From Firmicutes bacterium FC7 (lineage in GTDB: Bacteria > Bacillota > Clostridia > Tissierellales > Tissierellaceae): a DNA stretch of 64,000 nucleotides. The notes beneath the pieces were generated by a model. That model was not told where the DNA came from. It searched no databases and saw only the letters and a program-made list of their open reading frames with translations. Made by a program: the position numbers and the translations under genes. Position 1 is the first letter of the stretch. The number at the start of each line of letters is the position of its first letter. Of this stretch, positions 38,024 through 46,990 are shown in pieces. The stretch spans positions 261,607-325,606 of the forward strand of contig JAKELU010000001.1 of assembly GCA_022760735.1 (NCBI GenBank). Direction: 5' to 3'.

Positions 38024-38980
38024 TTAATAAGGTGAACCTTCATCTAAGAAATCCTTGTAGTTGGTTCTATCAACAATTGTAGTTGGAATAATTGTTTCCA
38101 TTGGAACATCCTCGCCTTTTAATACCTTAAGAGCTATATCTATAGCATCTTTAACCATGGCAGGACTGTAAAGAGCTGACTGAATCCAGATATCTTCGTT
38201 CTCTGGCATCATCTTGAAGTATTCCTGCATTCCTCCTCCACCTGTTACAACCTTGATATCAGTTCTTCCCGCTTCCCTTATTGCCTGTAGTACACCTATT
38301 GAAGTCTCATCATCCATTGAGTACACAGCATCTATATGAGGATTGCTTGTAAGTATATCTGCAAAGTCCTTTAATCCATCTTCACGTGTGAATTGTGTTG
38401 CATAAGTAAGTATTTTTAAATCAGGTGCAATTTCAGCTACTGTATCTAAAAATCCTTTCTTTCTAAGTTCAGATACGGAGCCTGAGGAAGGGACTTCAAG
38501 CATTACAACAGTTGCATCCTTTCCTACCTTATCAACTATATAGTGAGCTCCTTGTATTCCCATGTCCTCATTATCTCCTGATACTCTATATACTCCATCC
38601 AAGTCAATTACTATGTCAAAGTTTACTATTTTAATACCTGCATCTAATGCCTTCTTCATTGGAACTTCCATACCGGTCCATTGAGGGAATGCAACTATTG
38701 CATCTGCTCCCCAAGTCATTAAGTCATCAAGCTGCGCTGTCATTTCCTCTGCATTGCTACTAGTTTGTATATTGTATTCTATTTCATCAGATAGTTCTTT
38801 TGCTCTTGCTTCAGCATGGTAAGCAACTGCTGCTACCCATCCATGAGTTACTGCAGGTGCAAGTATACCTATTTTATACTTACCATCTCCTCCCCCTCCA
38901 CCTGTAGGAGCTGAACTACCACAGCCAGTCATGGATATCAACATTGCTAAAGTTAACAACAAAGCAATAAACTTCTTCAT
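38024..38980 (-). CDS. Sugar-binding lipoprotein, RbsB type
   Basis: 318 residues. Signal peptide with lipobox SMTGC, a Gly-rich spacer, and a Peripla_BP_4 domain: KIGILAPAVTHGWVAAVAYH, ADAIVAFPQ, YRVSGDNEDMGIQGAHYIV and VYSMDDETSIGVLQAI. This is the extracellular receptor of the importer. It resembles ribose/autoinducer-2 receptors in fold, but nothing in the sequence fixes the sugar. Followed by the stem-loop and the ATPase gene. Confidence 0.92.
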   Translation of the reverse strand: MKKFIALLLTLAMLISMTGCGSSAPTGGGGGDGKYKIGILAPAVTHGWVAAVAYHAEARAKELSDEIEYNIQTSSNAEEMTAQLDDLMTWGADAIVAFPQWTGMEVPMKKALDAGIKIVNFDIVIDLDGVYRVSGDNEDMGIQGAHYIVDKVGKDATVVMLEVPSSGSVSELRKKGFLDTVAEIAPDLKILTYATQFTREDGLKDFADILTSNPHIDAVYSMDDETSIGVLQAIREAGRTDIKVVTGGGGMQEYFKMMPENEDIWIQSALYSPAMVKDAIDIALKVLKGEDVPMETIIPTTIVDRTNYKDFLDEGSPY

Positions 38981-39037
38981 AAAATTCCCTCCTAAAAATA
39001 TTTAACCTTGTTAAAATCTATTACGCATTTATAATAT

Positions 39038-40012
39038 TTATTCATTTTTTATTAGCTCCTCCATGATCTCAACACCCTTTATCACCTGAGCCTTATTTAC
39101 AATTTCTGATGGAAGATTATTTTCTATGCATTGAATAAAATGAGACAACTCCCTGTAGAACATTCCTGTAGGAGGTAAGTTTATTCCTGTTTCTACTGTA
39201 AACTCTTCCTCTAGGTCATAGTAATATGGCTCCTTATCGGGCTCATATAGAATTACGTTTTTACCATCATACTCTAAAACTGCCCTTTCAAAATATACAC
39301 GCCAGGCTGCAGTAAATGGGTAACTAGCATTATACCAGGCTGCTTCTACTGTTACGTTCAAGCCATCAAAGGCATAATTGATTCTATATGCTTCCTTGTA
39401 ACTAGCATCAGGTCTACCACAGCTAGTAAAGTTAAACTTAAAAGGCTCTCCAAAGATACTAAGGATTAGTTCCAGATCGTGCACATGTAGGTCAAAGGGT
39501 AGAAGACCACTTTTCTCCTTATCAAATAGCCACCCATCCTTAACCCACTTTGGCTTACTAGCCAACCTTTTAAAATAACCATCTAGGGGCTTACCATACT
39601 TTCCGCCTTTTATGGCACTTTTAAGTATTTCAGTTTCCTTTGTAAACTGAACTACATGTCCAACAAAGAGTCGTAAATTCTTTGCTTCAGCTAAATCATA
39701 CATATCTATGGCATCTTTAGTATTTAAGGCGATTGGCTTTTCTACAATAACGTGTTTTCCTAAATTTAGAGCTTCTATAACGTGTTTTTTATGAAGATAG
39801 GTAGGAGTACAGACATCAACTACATGGATTTCTTCATTCTCGATCATCTCCATAACACTTCTATATGGTCTTAAACCATATTCAACTGCCTTTTGCCTAC
39901 TGCTTTCAGAATTACATACAGCCCCTACAACTTTACACTTATCAATATGCTGATAATTTTTAAAATGAACAGTACCCATTCCACCTAGTCCAACAATCCC
40001 TATTTTGATCAT
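39038..40012 (-). CDS. Gfo/Idh/MocA family dehydrogenase (upstream member)
   Basis: 324 residues. Rossmann start IKIGIVGLGGMGTVHFKNY, EKP in HVIVEKPIALN, and substrate-domain motif FDLHVHDLELIL. It differs substantially from the other dehydrogenase of the block, so the two probably act on different intermediates. Its first base overlaps the stop of the epimerase-fold gene before it, showing tight coupling. Confidence 0.88.
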   Translation of the reverse strand: MIKIGIVGLGGMGTVHFKNYQHIDKCKVVGAVCNSESSRQKAVEYGLRPYRSVMEMIENEEIHVVDVCTPTYLHKKHVIEALNLGKHVIVEKPIALNTKDAIDMYDLAEAKNLRLFVGHVVQFTKETEILKSAIKGGKYGKPLDGYFKRLASKPKWVKDGWLFDKEKSGLLPFDLHVHDLELILSIFGEPFKFNFTSCGRPDASYKEAYRINYAFDGLNVTVEAAWYNASYPFTAAWRVYFERAVLEYDGKNVILYEPDKEPYYYDLEEEFTVETGINLPPTGMFYRELSHFIQCIENNLPSEIVNKAQVIKGVEIMEELIKNE

Positions 40013-40827
40013 TAAAATCCCTCCAGACCTAATTCTATAAGGTACTCATAGGAATCTCTAACAGCCTGGTTTATTTCCTCTATGTTTTCTGGTCCCTTGG
40101 AGGTAAATTCTATCTCTATACTAATAGGACAGTTGTTCTTTGCCTTTTCTAACTTGTCAAAAATCATCTTAAAATCTATGTATCCCTTTCCTATGGCAGG
40201 GAAATTCCATTCATTATAAGCTCCAGCTTTATCCTTTAAATGTATATGGCCAATCTTATCTATGCAGGAATCCAAGTCTTCCTCCAAATTTACATTTCCA
40301 TAAAAAATTGCATTAGCTGTATCATAGTTAATAACTACTCTCTCTGAATCTATTAAATCAACTATTTTCTTCATATGCCTTCCTGTAGCATGTTTACCAT
40401 GGTTTTCTAATCCTAATATAAGGTCATATTCTTCTAAATAAGGTATCAATTCCTTTATATGTTCAGCAACAACCTCATCACTAGCCTCTGCCCTATCCTC
40501 TAAATGAGCTTCTCCTATGGAAGATATGATGTATTTGCAGCCAAAGAAATGTGCTAATTTAATATTTAAGATAAAGTCTTCTATCCGTTCTCTGTCCATT
40601 AGATTACAGTGACCACTCATTGAAAATGGAATAAGGTTATATCTCTTTAATTCATCCTTGATACTATGAAGCCTTTGAAAGCTCATATTTGGAAAGACAT
40701 GCTCTGTCCAGCCCTTTGTAGCGGTTAACTCAATGTATCTAAATCCGACATTACTAATTCCTTTGATAGCATTCTCTATTTCATAGCCATGGAATGAATT
40801 TGAATTTACTCCTACAATTCTATTCAT
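40012..40827 (-). CDS. Sugar phosphate isomerase/epimerase-fold TIM-barrel protein (first gene of the block)
   Basis: 271 residues. Metal-ligand candidates: Glu in LGLENHGKH, Asp in INYDTANA, His in HIHLKDKAG and Glu in SIEIEF. It begins the minus-strand sugar block; its promoter should lie in the 126-base divergent region shared with the DUF1576 gene. Distinct in sequence from the epimerase-fold protein near nagA. Function in keto-sugar turnover is inferred from its coupled dehydrogenase partner. Confidence 0.85.
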   Translation of the reverse strand: MNRIVGVNSNSFHGYEIENAIKGISNVGFRYIELTATKGWTEHVFPNMSFQRLHSIKDELKRYNLIPFSMSGHCNLMDRERIEDFILNIKLAHFFGCKYIISSIGEAHLEDRAEASDEVVAEHIKELIPYLEEYDLILGLENHGKHATGRHMKKIVDLIDSERVVINYDTANAIFYGNVNLEEDLDSCIDKIGHIHLKDKAGAYNEWNFPAIGKGYIDFKMIFDKLEKAKNNCPISIEIEFTSKGPENIEEINQAVRDSYEYLIELGLEGF

Positions 40828-40953
40828 AAAATCATCCTTCCTTTAAAAAATTCTCTTGCTGAATTATATGAAAAAGGATTGCAAATATATAATTATAAGG
40901 TAAAATATTTGAGTACTTATTAAAAAAATAACAAACTTTAAAGGAGAGTATTA

Positions 40954-42174
40954 ATGAAGAAGAGAATACCTGAAATAATTGTTTTTATCTACTTATTATA
41001 TTTATTGTTTATAGGCACATATTTACAGCCAATAGACGAATTATTCCAAGGCCTTTATAATATACTTACTTCAACATCAGTTTTAATTACAGATTACATG
41101 GTTGTAGGAGGAGTTGGACCAGCATTAGTAAATGGAGCTTTAGTAGGGCTTATAGGCTTTATTCTTATTAAGATAAACAAGGTACCAATGACAGGCCCAT
41201 CTATTGCAACAATATTTATTATGGCTGGTTTCGGTCTTTTAGGTAAAAATATATGGTCTATTCTTCCAATAATTTTTGGAGTATTTATCTACAGTAGAAT
41301 AAGGAAACAGAAGTTTAAGACATTCATATATCCTGCCCTATTTGGTACTGCCCTTGCACCTTTTGTAACAAACTATACCTTTGCAAGTAACTTAGGCTTA
41401 CCAGGAGGGATATTAATTGGAATAATTGCGGGGATACTTATACCTCCACTTGCTACTCATCTTTTAAAAGCGCATGAGGGATATGACTTATATAACGTTG
41501 GATTTGCAGTTGGATTTGTAGGATTATTTTTGTATAGTATATTAAGAGGGTATAATCTTACAAGCGAAGCAGTTTCAATGTGGGGAACAGAATTTGATAG
41601 CATCGTTAGGCTAATTATAATACCTATGGCTATAAGCATGATAATTGTAGGATTTTTAATAAACGATCAATCTTTGAGGGATTTTAAGGAAATCTTTAAA
41701 TATCCAGGGGTTTTAATTACTGATTATATTCCTATTGCTGGATTTGGAAATACCCTTATAAATATGGGCTTAGTAGGACTTGTAAGTATTTTATATATAG
41801 AACTAGTTGGTGGACATTATAATGGGCCAACACTTGGAGGCATTTTAACTATTATAGGCTTTGGTGCCTTTGGTAAGAACCCTTTAACCATTGCACCAAT
41901 AATGCTAGGTGTATATTTGGGAACTGTATTTTCTGTACACGAAGCAACTGCACCTGGACCAATGCTTGCAGCACTGTTTTCAACAGGCCTTGCACCTATT
42001 GCCGGAAAATTTGGTCCTATAGTAGGTATATTAGCAGGAATTACTCATTTATCCATCGTATCCTATACAGGTCCCCTTCATGGAGGCATGAACTTATATA
42101 ATAACGGCTTTGCAGCAGGTCTTGTAGCTACAATATTTATTGCGCTACACCATGGATTTAAAAAAGAAAAATAG
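40954..42174 (+). CDS. DUF1576 family membrane protein with internal duplication
   Basis: 406 residues, about 12 hydrophobic segments. Two halves repeat clearly: VLITDYMVVGGVGPALVNGA near residue 43 and VLITDYIPIAGFGNTLINMG near residue 252, each followed by a G-L-V-G-L stretch, an N-G-P/T-G-P step and a FGKN/LGKN motif. Such a repeat suggests a channel or transporter. Coupled by 12 bases to a small GHKL ATPase gene. I recognise the family but no function is established to my knowledge. Confidence 0.85.
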   Translation: MKKRIPEIIVFIYLLYLLFIGTYLQPIDELFQGLYNILTSTSVLITDYMVVGGVGPALVNGALVGLIGFILIKINKVPMTGPSIATIFIMAGFGLLGKNIWSILPIIFGVFIYSRIRKQKFKTFIYPALFGTALAPFVTNYTFASNLGLPGGILIGIIAGILIPPLATHLLKAHEGYDLYNVGFAVGFVGLFLYSILRGYNLTSEAVSMWGTEFDSIVRLIIIPMAISMIIVGFLINDQSLRDFKEIFKYPGVLITDYIPIAGFGNTLINMGLVGLVSILYIELVGGHYNGPTLGGILTIIGFGAFGKNPLTIAPIMLGVYLGTVFSVHEATAPGPMLAALFSTGLAPIAGKFGPIVGILAGITHLSIVSYTGPLHGGMNLYNNGFAAGLVATIFIALHHGFKKEK

Positions 42175-42186
42175 GAGGAGATTAAA

Positions 42187-42531
42187 ATGAATTCCAGCAA
42201 ACGGAGAATAGTAAGTATTGTAAGCGAGCTAATATGCAATTCCTTAGACGCAGGTGCAACAGATATAAGCGTATCCATCAACAGGAATTCAGAGAAGTTT
42301 GAAATTACAGTTAAGGACAATGGCTCTGGAATGGATGAAAAGACTCTAAAAGAAGTAAAGAGGATCCTCAATCAGCCTTTAAAAGAAGTATACGAAGAGT
42401 ACTACAGTGCCCTAGCAGGAAATACATACACAGATTCAGGACTAAATATCGTAGGTTTTCAGGTTGACAAGGCAGAAGTAGAAAGCAGTCCAAATAAGGG
42501 CACAACTATTAAAGTTTCGAGAAATCTTTAG
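42187..42531 (+). CDS. Stand-alone GHKL (HATPase_c) ATP-binding protein
   Basis: 114 residues, a single ATP-binding Bergerat fold. N-box ELICNSLDAGATDISV, G1 box DNGSGMDE and G2 box LNIVGFQV are present; no phospho-acceptor, dimerisation or membrane region. The N-S-L-D-A-G-A form resembles MutL/Hsp90-type boxes more than histidine kinases. AGGAGGAG precedes its ATG, and it follows the DUF1576 gene by 12 bases, so the pair probably works together. Its TAG stop is the start of REP copy D. Confidence 0.8.
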   Translation: MNSSKRRIVSIVSELICNSLDAGATDISVSINRNSEKFEITVKDNGSGMDEKTLKEVKRILNQPLKEVYEEYYSALAGNTYTDSGLNIVGFQVDKAEVESSPNKGTTIKVSRNL

Positions 42532-42566
42532 GGACAAAAGGGACAGGAACCTTGTCCCTTCGTCCC
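42529..42566 (+). repeat. REP-like element, copy D (overlaps a stop codon)
   Basis: Begins TAGGGACAAAA, with TAG serving as the stop of the GHKL gene, then the hairpin GGGACAGG-AA-CCTTGTCCC and TTCGTCCC. It is 23 kb from the RAYT gene, showing dispersal. Confidence 0.85.
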
Positions 42567-42584
42567 ACGTAGACTTCCACAAAG

Positions 42585-42614
42585 GAAAAAACAGGCCTGA
42601 AAAACATCAGGCCT
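42585..42614 (-). terminator. Intrinsic terminator overlapping the Lon-like gene stop
   Basis: AGGCCTGA and TCAGGCCT flank six bases; a T-run follows on the minus strand. The proximal arm contains the TGA stop codon of the protease gene. Confidence 0.88.
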
Positions 42615-44967
42615 TTTGAAGTCTGTACTCCATGCTATTCAATCTTTCCATAATCCTATGATTTAAGCTCCCTTCTTCATATTCGCCAAATTCATTCAAC
42701 TTACCAGCCTTTAGCCCCATTAAAATTTCAATTCCTTCTTCTACGTGTTCTATTGCATATATATGAAATTTCCCATTCTTTACAGCGTCTATTACTTCTT
42801 CTTTTAGCATGAGGTTTTTAATGTTTTGTTTAGGGATTATTACTCCTTGTTTGCCATTTAAGCCTTTCAGCTTACATATTTCATAAAAGCCTTCAATTTT
42901 TTCATTTACTCCTCCAATTGGTTGAATTTCACCTTTTTGATTTACTGAACCAGTTACAGCTATATACTGCTTTATTGGTACATCAGCCATAGAAGAAAGT
43001 ATAGCATATAATTCAGCACTAGAAGCACTATCCCCATCTATAATGGAATAGCTCTGTTCAAATCCTATTCCAATAGTAAGCCCTAATGGTCGTTTCATTG
43101 CATATTTTTCCCCTAAATATCCACTTAAAATCAGTACACCTTTATCATGAATATTTCCACTTTGTTTTGATTCCCTTTCTATGTTTATGACCTTATCATT
43201 GCCACAATATACAGATGCAGTTATTCTACTTGGCTTGCCAAAGCTATACTCACCAGTGCCTAGCACTGCAAGGCCATTTATCTGACCAACCTTTTCTCCA
43301 TGAACATCTAATAAAATACTATCTTCTAAAAACATATCATATAATTTTTCTTCGTACCTATTTGACCTATATATCTTTTTATCTATGGCCATTTGCACAT
43401 GTTTAGCTGTAACAATATTTGCATTATCCTCCTGGGCCCAAAAATCAGCTTCATAAAGTATTTCCACAATTTTATTGAACCTAGTACTTAATTTATCCTG
43501 ATGCTCTACCATCCTTGAACTAAATTCAACTACCTTTCCAACAGCTGAACTATGAAAATGTCTTAGATTATTTTGTTCACAGTGACTTGCTATAAATTGT
43601 GCCATCAATTGAACATTCTTCTTATCCCTTACCATTTCATTATCAAAGGCGCACATTACTTTAAATAGCTTTCTAAAATCCTCATCATATTGATATAACA
43701 AGCCATAGGTAAGTTCATCTCCTACGATGATTATCTTAATATCCAATGGTATAGGCTCTGGCTTTAAACTTGAGGTAACTGCCAAACCCATTAATTTGTT
43801 GAAGCTTTCTATATTTATTTCATTGGTCTTTAAAGCCCTCTTTATCATTTCCCATGATACAGGGTCGCTTAAAATTTCCTTTATCTGAAATATTAAATAT
43901 CCACCATTAGCCAAATGAAGTGAACCAGGTTTAATCTTTGTAAAATCAGTGGTTAAAACACCCATATAGCTATCATATTCAATATCTCCAACCAAATTAT
44001 TATATATAGGGTTTGATTCCTTTATAATAGGGGCATGGTCTAGATGGCTATTGTCTACAAACAAGTTCACCTTATATCTAACGAAAAATTTTTCTTTAAT
44101 ATCTATAACATCCCCTGGATTTTTGAACTTGTTGATATTTGCCATTACATCTTCTTTTAAATCCTGAAGATACTCAATTACAGCATCGTTGTCTGCATAT
44201 TTATCCATTAGCTTTTGAATTTCAAAGTTAACTAATTCAGATATTACACTTTTATCCAATTGGTTAACATTCTTTATAATTTCCTGTTCAAGCTCCCTAA
44301 TATCATTGAACTCCTCATAGGTAGCTTGTTGAAGCTCATCGTATTTAAGCATAAGCTCTTCTTTTTCTTCAATGGATAGATTTTGATATTCTTCTTCACT
44401 CATAGGTCTACTATCTACTAAAGGAACAGAAACTAATCCTTCTTCAGATGTAATATATGCAAATCCTAGTTTAGCTGATTTCTCATTCATCCTTTTTAGA
44501 ATCTTATTCTTCTTTTGAAGTGATAATCGATATATGTCGTTTTTCTTAGATTCATATTCCTTGCTTTCAAAAACCTCAGGTATATATTTTCTAAAGTTCT
44601 CAATCATCAAATCTATTTCGTTCTTAAAGATCCTACCAGTTCCAGGACTTAAACTTAATGCCCTTGGTACATCTTTATTTTTAAAATTATATACATAAAT
44701 CCAATCATTTGGAACTTCTCTTTCTTTTGCATATTCTTCAGCAAGTGAATAGGTAAAGCTACTTCTACCTGTACCACTTTCCCCTGTGACGAATATGTTA
44801 TATCCATGTTGTCTCATCCTAAGACCAAATCTTAAGGCTTCTATACCTCGATTTTGGCCTATAATACCTTCAAGTAGTTTTATATCCTTAGTAGTTTCAA
44901 AGGCTAAATCCTCAAGATTACAGGCATTTATTAATTGCTCAGGTCTTAATTCATACTTAGCAGTCAT
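42607..44967 (-). CDS. Lon-like ATP-dependent protease homologue (S16, LonB/LonC-like) with altered Walker A
   Basis: 786 residues. An N-terminal AAA+ segment (GESGTGRSS near residue 62) lacks the Walker A lysine, which is arginine here. A long helical insert spans ~110-310. Family-typical GSLHLANGGYLIFQIKEIL and a C-terminal S16 protease domain (~560-770) with catalytic Ser in GDSASSAEL and Lys in GGVNEKIEGF follow. The protease dyad is intact, while ATP use may be weak as in LonC-type enzymes that degrade unfolded proteins without ATP hydrolysis. Single-gene unit. Confidence 0.87.
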   Translation of the reverse strand: MTAKYELRPEQLINACNLEDLAFETTKDIKLLEGIIGQNRGIEALRFGLRMRQHGYNIFVTGESGTGRSSFTYSLAEEYAKEREVPNDWIYVYNFKNKDVPRALSLSPGTGRIFKNEIDLMIENFRKYIPEVFESKEYESKKNDIYRLSLQKKNKILKRMNEKSAKLGFAYITSEEGLVSVPLVDSRPMSEEEYQNLSIEEKEELMLKYDELQQATYEEFNDIRELEQEIIKNVNQLDKSVISELVNFEIQKLMDKYADNDAVIEYLQDLKEDVMANINKFKNPGDVIDIKEKFFVRYKVNLFVDNSHLDHAPIIKESNPIYNNLVGDIEYDSYMGVLTTDFTKIKPGSLHLANGGYLIFQIKEILSDPVSWEMIKRALKTNEINIESFNKLMGLAVTSSLKPEPIPLDIKIIIVGDELTYGLLYQYDEDFRKLFKVMCAFDNEMVRDKKNVQLMAQFIASHCEQNNLRHFHSSAVGKVVEFSSRMVEHQDKLSTRFNKIVEILYEADFWAQEDNANIVTAKHVQMAIDKKIYRSNRYEEKLYDMFLEDSILLDVHGEKVGQINGLAVLGTGEYSFGKPSRITASVYCGNDKVINIERESKQSGNIHDKGVLILSGYLGEKYAMKRPLGLTIGIGFEQSYSIIDGDSASSAELYAILSSMADVPIKQYIAVTGSVNQKGEIQPIGGVNEKIEGFYEICKLKGLNGKQGVIIPKQNIKNLMLKEEVIDAVKNGKFHIYAIEHVEEGIEILMGLKAGKLNEFGEYEEGSLNHRIMERLNSMEYRLQKA

Positions 44968-45080
44968 GAGTATTACCCCCTTTCTTTTAATATACCTAGT
45001 AGGATAGTTTTAAATCATCATTAAAAATATATGCTTTTATTTACTATATTTGATTAGGTTAGTATATGATACAAAATGCA

Positions 45081-45125
45081 ACAAAAAAGTACCAGCTAAT
45101 CTATTTCTCAATTAGCCGGTACTTT
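45081..45125 (-). terminator. Intrinsic terminator after popT
   Basis: AAAGTACCAGCTAAT and ATTAGCCGGTACTTT pair with one internal mismatch; a T-run follows on the minus strand. Confidence 0.88.
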
Positions 45126-45138
45126 AACTTAAAATACT

Positions 45139-45939
45139 CTATTTCATTTGTTGTCCCAAAGAATAAGTTAGTATACATCCTAGGACACAGCAAATTATAC
45201 CAAGTATTAAATCAAGACTAAATTCTACTGAAGGTATAATTGCAATTATGGAACCAAGTACAAACCCTAATACAGTATAGTAGGTAAACCCATATGCTTT
45301 TTTAAATAGAGAATTAATAAACTTAGCAAACAATAAAATACTTAGACCAAATCCAAGGCCTACAGGAATAATAATCATATAATCCATACTTACAAGACCA
45401 TCAAGTAGAGTCTCATATGCACCTAGATACATAAGTATAAATGACGAGCTTACTCCTGGTACTATTGTGCCAAATCCAATTATTGCTCCATAGACAATAA
45501 GAGCAAGAAGGTCTGGTCTAGATTCTGGTATTACATTTATTACATTGTTCTCTAAAATGGTAAACACAATTGTAATACAGAAGGTAATTAGACAGGGAAT
45601 AAGATAAAATGTCTTAAATCCCTTCTTGTTTGCATCCCTAATCACAGAAGGGATTGTCCCTATCATAAGTCCTATAAATAAAAACTTTACTACAGTTTCA
45701 TGATATTCGAACAAATACTTCATAATTCTACTAAAAGCTAATACCCCAAAAACTATTCCTAAGCCCAATGGAAATATCATTATAACTTTTCTTTTAAAAT
45801 TATGAAAAATATTTGCAATAGCATTAGTTAATTTATTATATACGCCAAGCATTACTGCAAAAGTTCCACCACTTACACCTGGAGCCACAGCCCCTATGCC
45901 AATGATCACACCCTTTACGAAATCCCACAAAAAATTCAA
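45139..45939 (-). CDS. popT: DUF368 family polyprenyl-phosphate transporter PopT
   Basis: 266 residues, about eight hydrophobic segments in two repeats. The family motif GAVAPGVSGGTFAVMLG near the N-terminus is echoed by FGTIVPGVSSSFILMYLG in the second half. DUF368 proteins recycle undecaprenyl phosphate across the membrane for wall and envelope polymer synthesis. It starts at a TTG with a weak GAGTTGAT upstream, 24 bases after galU on the same strand, so both genes serve envelope glycan synthesis. Confidence 0.87.
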   Translation of the reverse strand: MNFLWDFVKGVIIGIGAVAPGVSGGTFAVMLGVYNKLTNAIANIFHNFKRKVIMIFPLGLGIVFGVLAFSRIMKYLFEYHETVVKFLFIGLMIGTIPSVIRDANKKGFKTFYLIPCLITFCITIVFTILENNVINVIPESRPDLLALIVYGAIIGFGTIVPGVSSSFILMYLGAYETLLDGLVSMDYMIIIPVGLGFGLSILLFAKFINSLFKKAYGFTYYTVLGFVLGSIIAIIPSVEFSLDLILGIICCVLGCILTYSLGQQMK

Positions 45940-45963
45940 TATGCATCAACTCACAATCAATAT

Positions 45964-46827
45964 CTATTTAGTGATTTCCTTTAGATAATCCATAAATTCA
46001 TCCCTTAAATCTCCACGTCTTAGTGCAAATTCAACTGTCGCTTTTAAAAATCCTATTTTATCTCCTACATCATATCTTTGACCTTCAAAACTATAAGCAT
46101 ACATGGCTTCCTTTTGTGATAATGCCTTTAAGCCATCAGTTAGCTGTATTTCACCATTTTTTCCAGGTCTAGTATTTTCAAGAATTTCAAATATAGCAGG
46201 ATTAATTATGTATCTGCCCAATATTGCTATATTTGATGGAGTTTCATCTACAGATGGCTTTTCAATTAATCCTTTTACTTTGTAAACCCTATCATCAATC
46301 AATTTAGCATCTACAATCCCATATTTATTTACATCTTCAATTGGTACTTCCTGAACACCTAATATTGTTGTCTTATATTCATTATGAATTTCAATCATCT
46401 GTTTTAAACAAGGTTTTTCGGAATGTACAATATCATCGCCTAACAACACTGCAAAGGGTTCATTCCCAATAAAGCTTTTAGCACAGTAGATAGCATGTCC
46501 TAATCCCTTTGGTTCTTTCTGTCTTATATAGTGAATATTTACCATATCAGATATTTGTCTAACTTCTTCTAACAGGTCTAATTTGCCTGCTTTTTCTAGT
46601 TCTAGTTCTAATTCGACAGACTTGTCGAAGTGATCCTCTATACTTTTTTTATTTCGACCTGTAATAATTAAAATCTCTTCTATCCCCGAATTTACTGCTT
46701 CTTCAATTATGTATTGTAGAGTAGGCTTGTCAACTATAGGAAGCATTTCCTTTGGCTGAGCTTTTGTGGCAGGTAAAAATCTTGTACCCAAACCTGCAGC
46801 CGGTATGATAGCCTTGCGTACTCTCAT
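45964..46827 (-). CDS. galU: UTP-glucose-1-phosphate uridylyltransferase
   Basis: 287 residues making UDP-glucose. The nucleotide-binding RKAIIPAAGLGTRFLPATKA, KEMLPIVDKPTLQYIIEEA, GLGHAIYCAKSFIG, LLGDDIV and GLIEKPS motifs are intact. Start revised to the ATG after GGGGGATTGTA (MRVRKA). Upstream of popT in a two-gene unit. Confidence 0.95.
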   Translation of the reverse strand: MRVRKAIIPAAGLGTRFLPATKAQPKEMLPIVDKPTLQYIIEEAVNSGIEEILIITGRNKKSIEDHFDKSVELELELEKAGKLDLLEEVRQISDMVNIHYIRQKEPKGLGHAIYCAKSFIGNEPFAVLLGDDIVHSEKPCLKQMIEIHNEYKTTILGVQEVPIEDVNKYGIVDAKLIDDRVYKVKGLIEKPSVDETPSNIAILGRYIINPAIFEILENTRPGKNGEIQLTDGLKALSQKEAMYAYSFEGQRYDVGDKIGFLKATVEFALRRGDLRDEFMDYLKEITK

Positions 46828-46942
46828 TACAATCCCCCCATTTCTTGTCACAATTTGTTTTATTAGATCGTCTATAAAATAAGTATAGCTAATTTTAGAA
46901 AACAAGTCTATAAAGGCTAGAAAAACAAACCTTAAAACTTAA

Positions 46943-46979
46943 GATAAAAAAATAGACCCTTCCTATTAACAGGTCTATT
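46943..46979 (-). terminator. Intrinsic terminator at the end of the agr/c-di-GMP operon
   Basis: AATAGACC and GGTCTATT flank 13 bases with six Ts beyond on the minus strand. It lies just after the GGDEF/HD-GYP gene. Confidence 0.85.
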
Positions 46980-46990
46980 TAAGTATTTCA

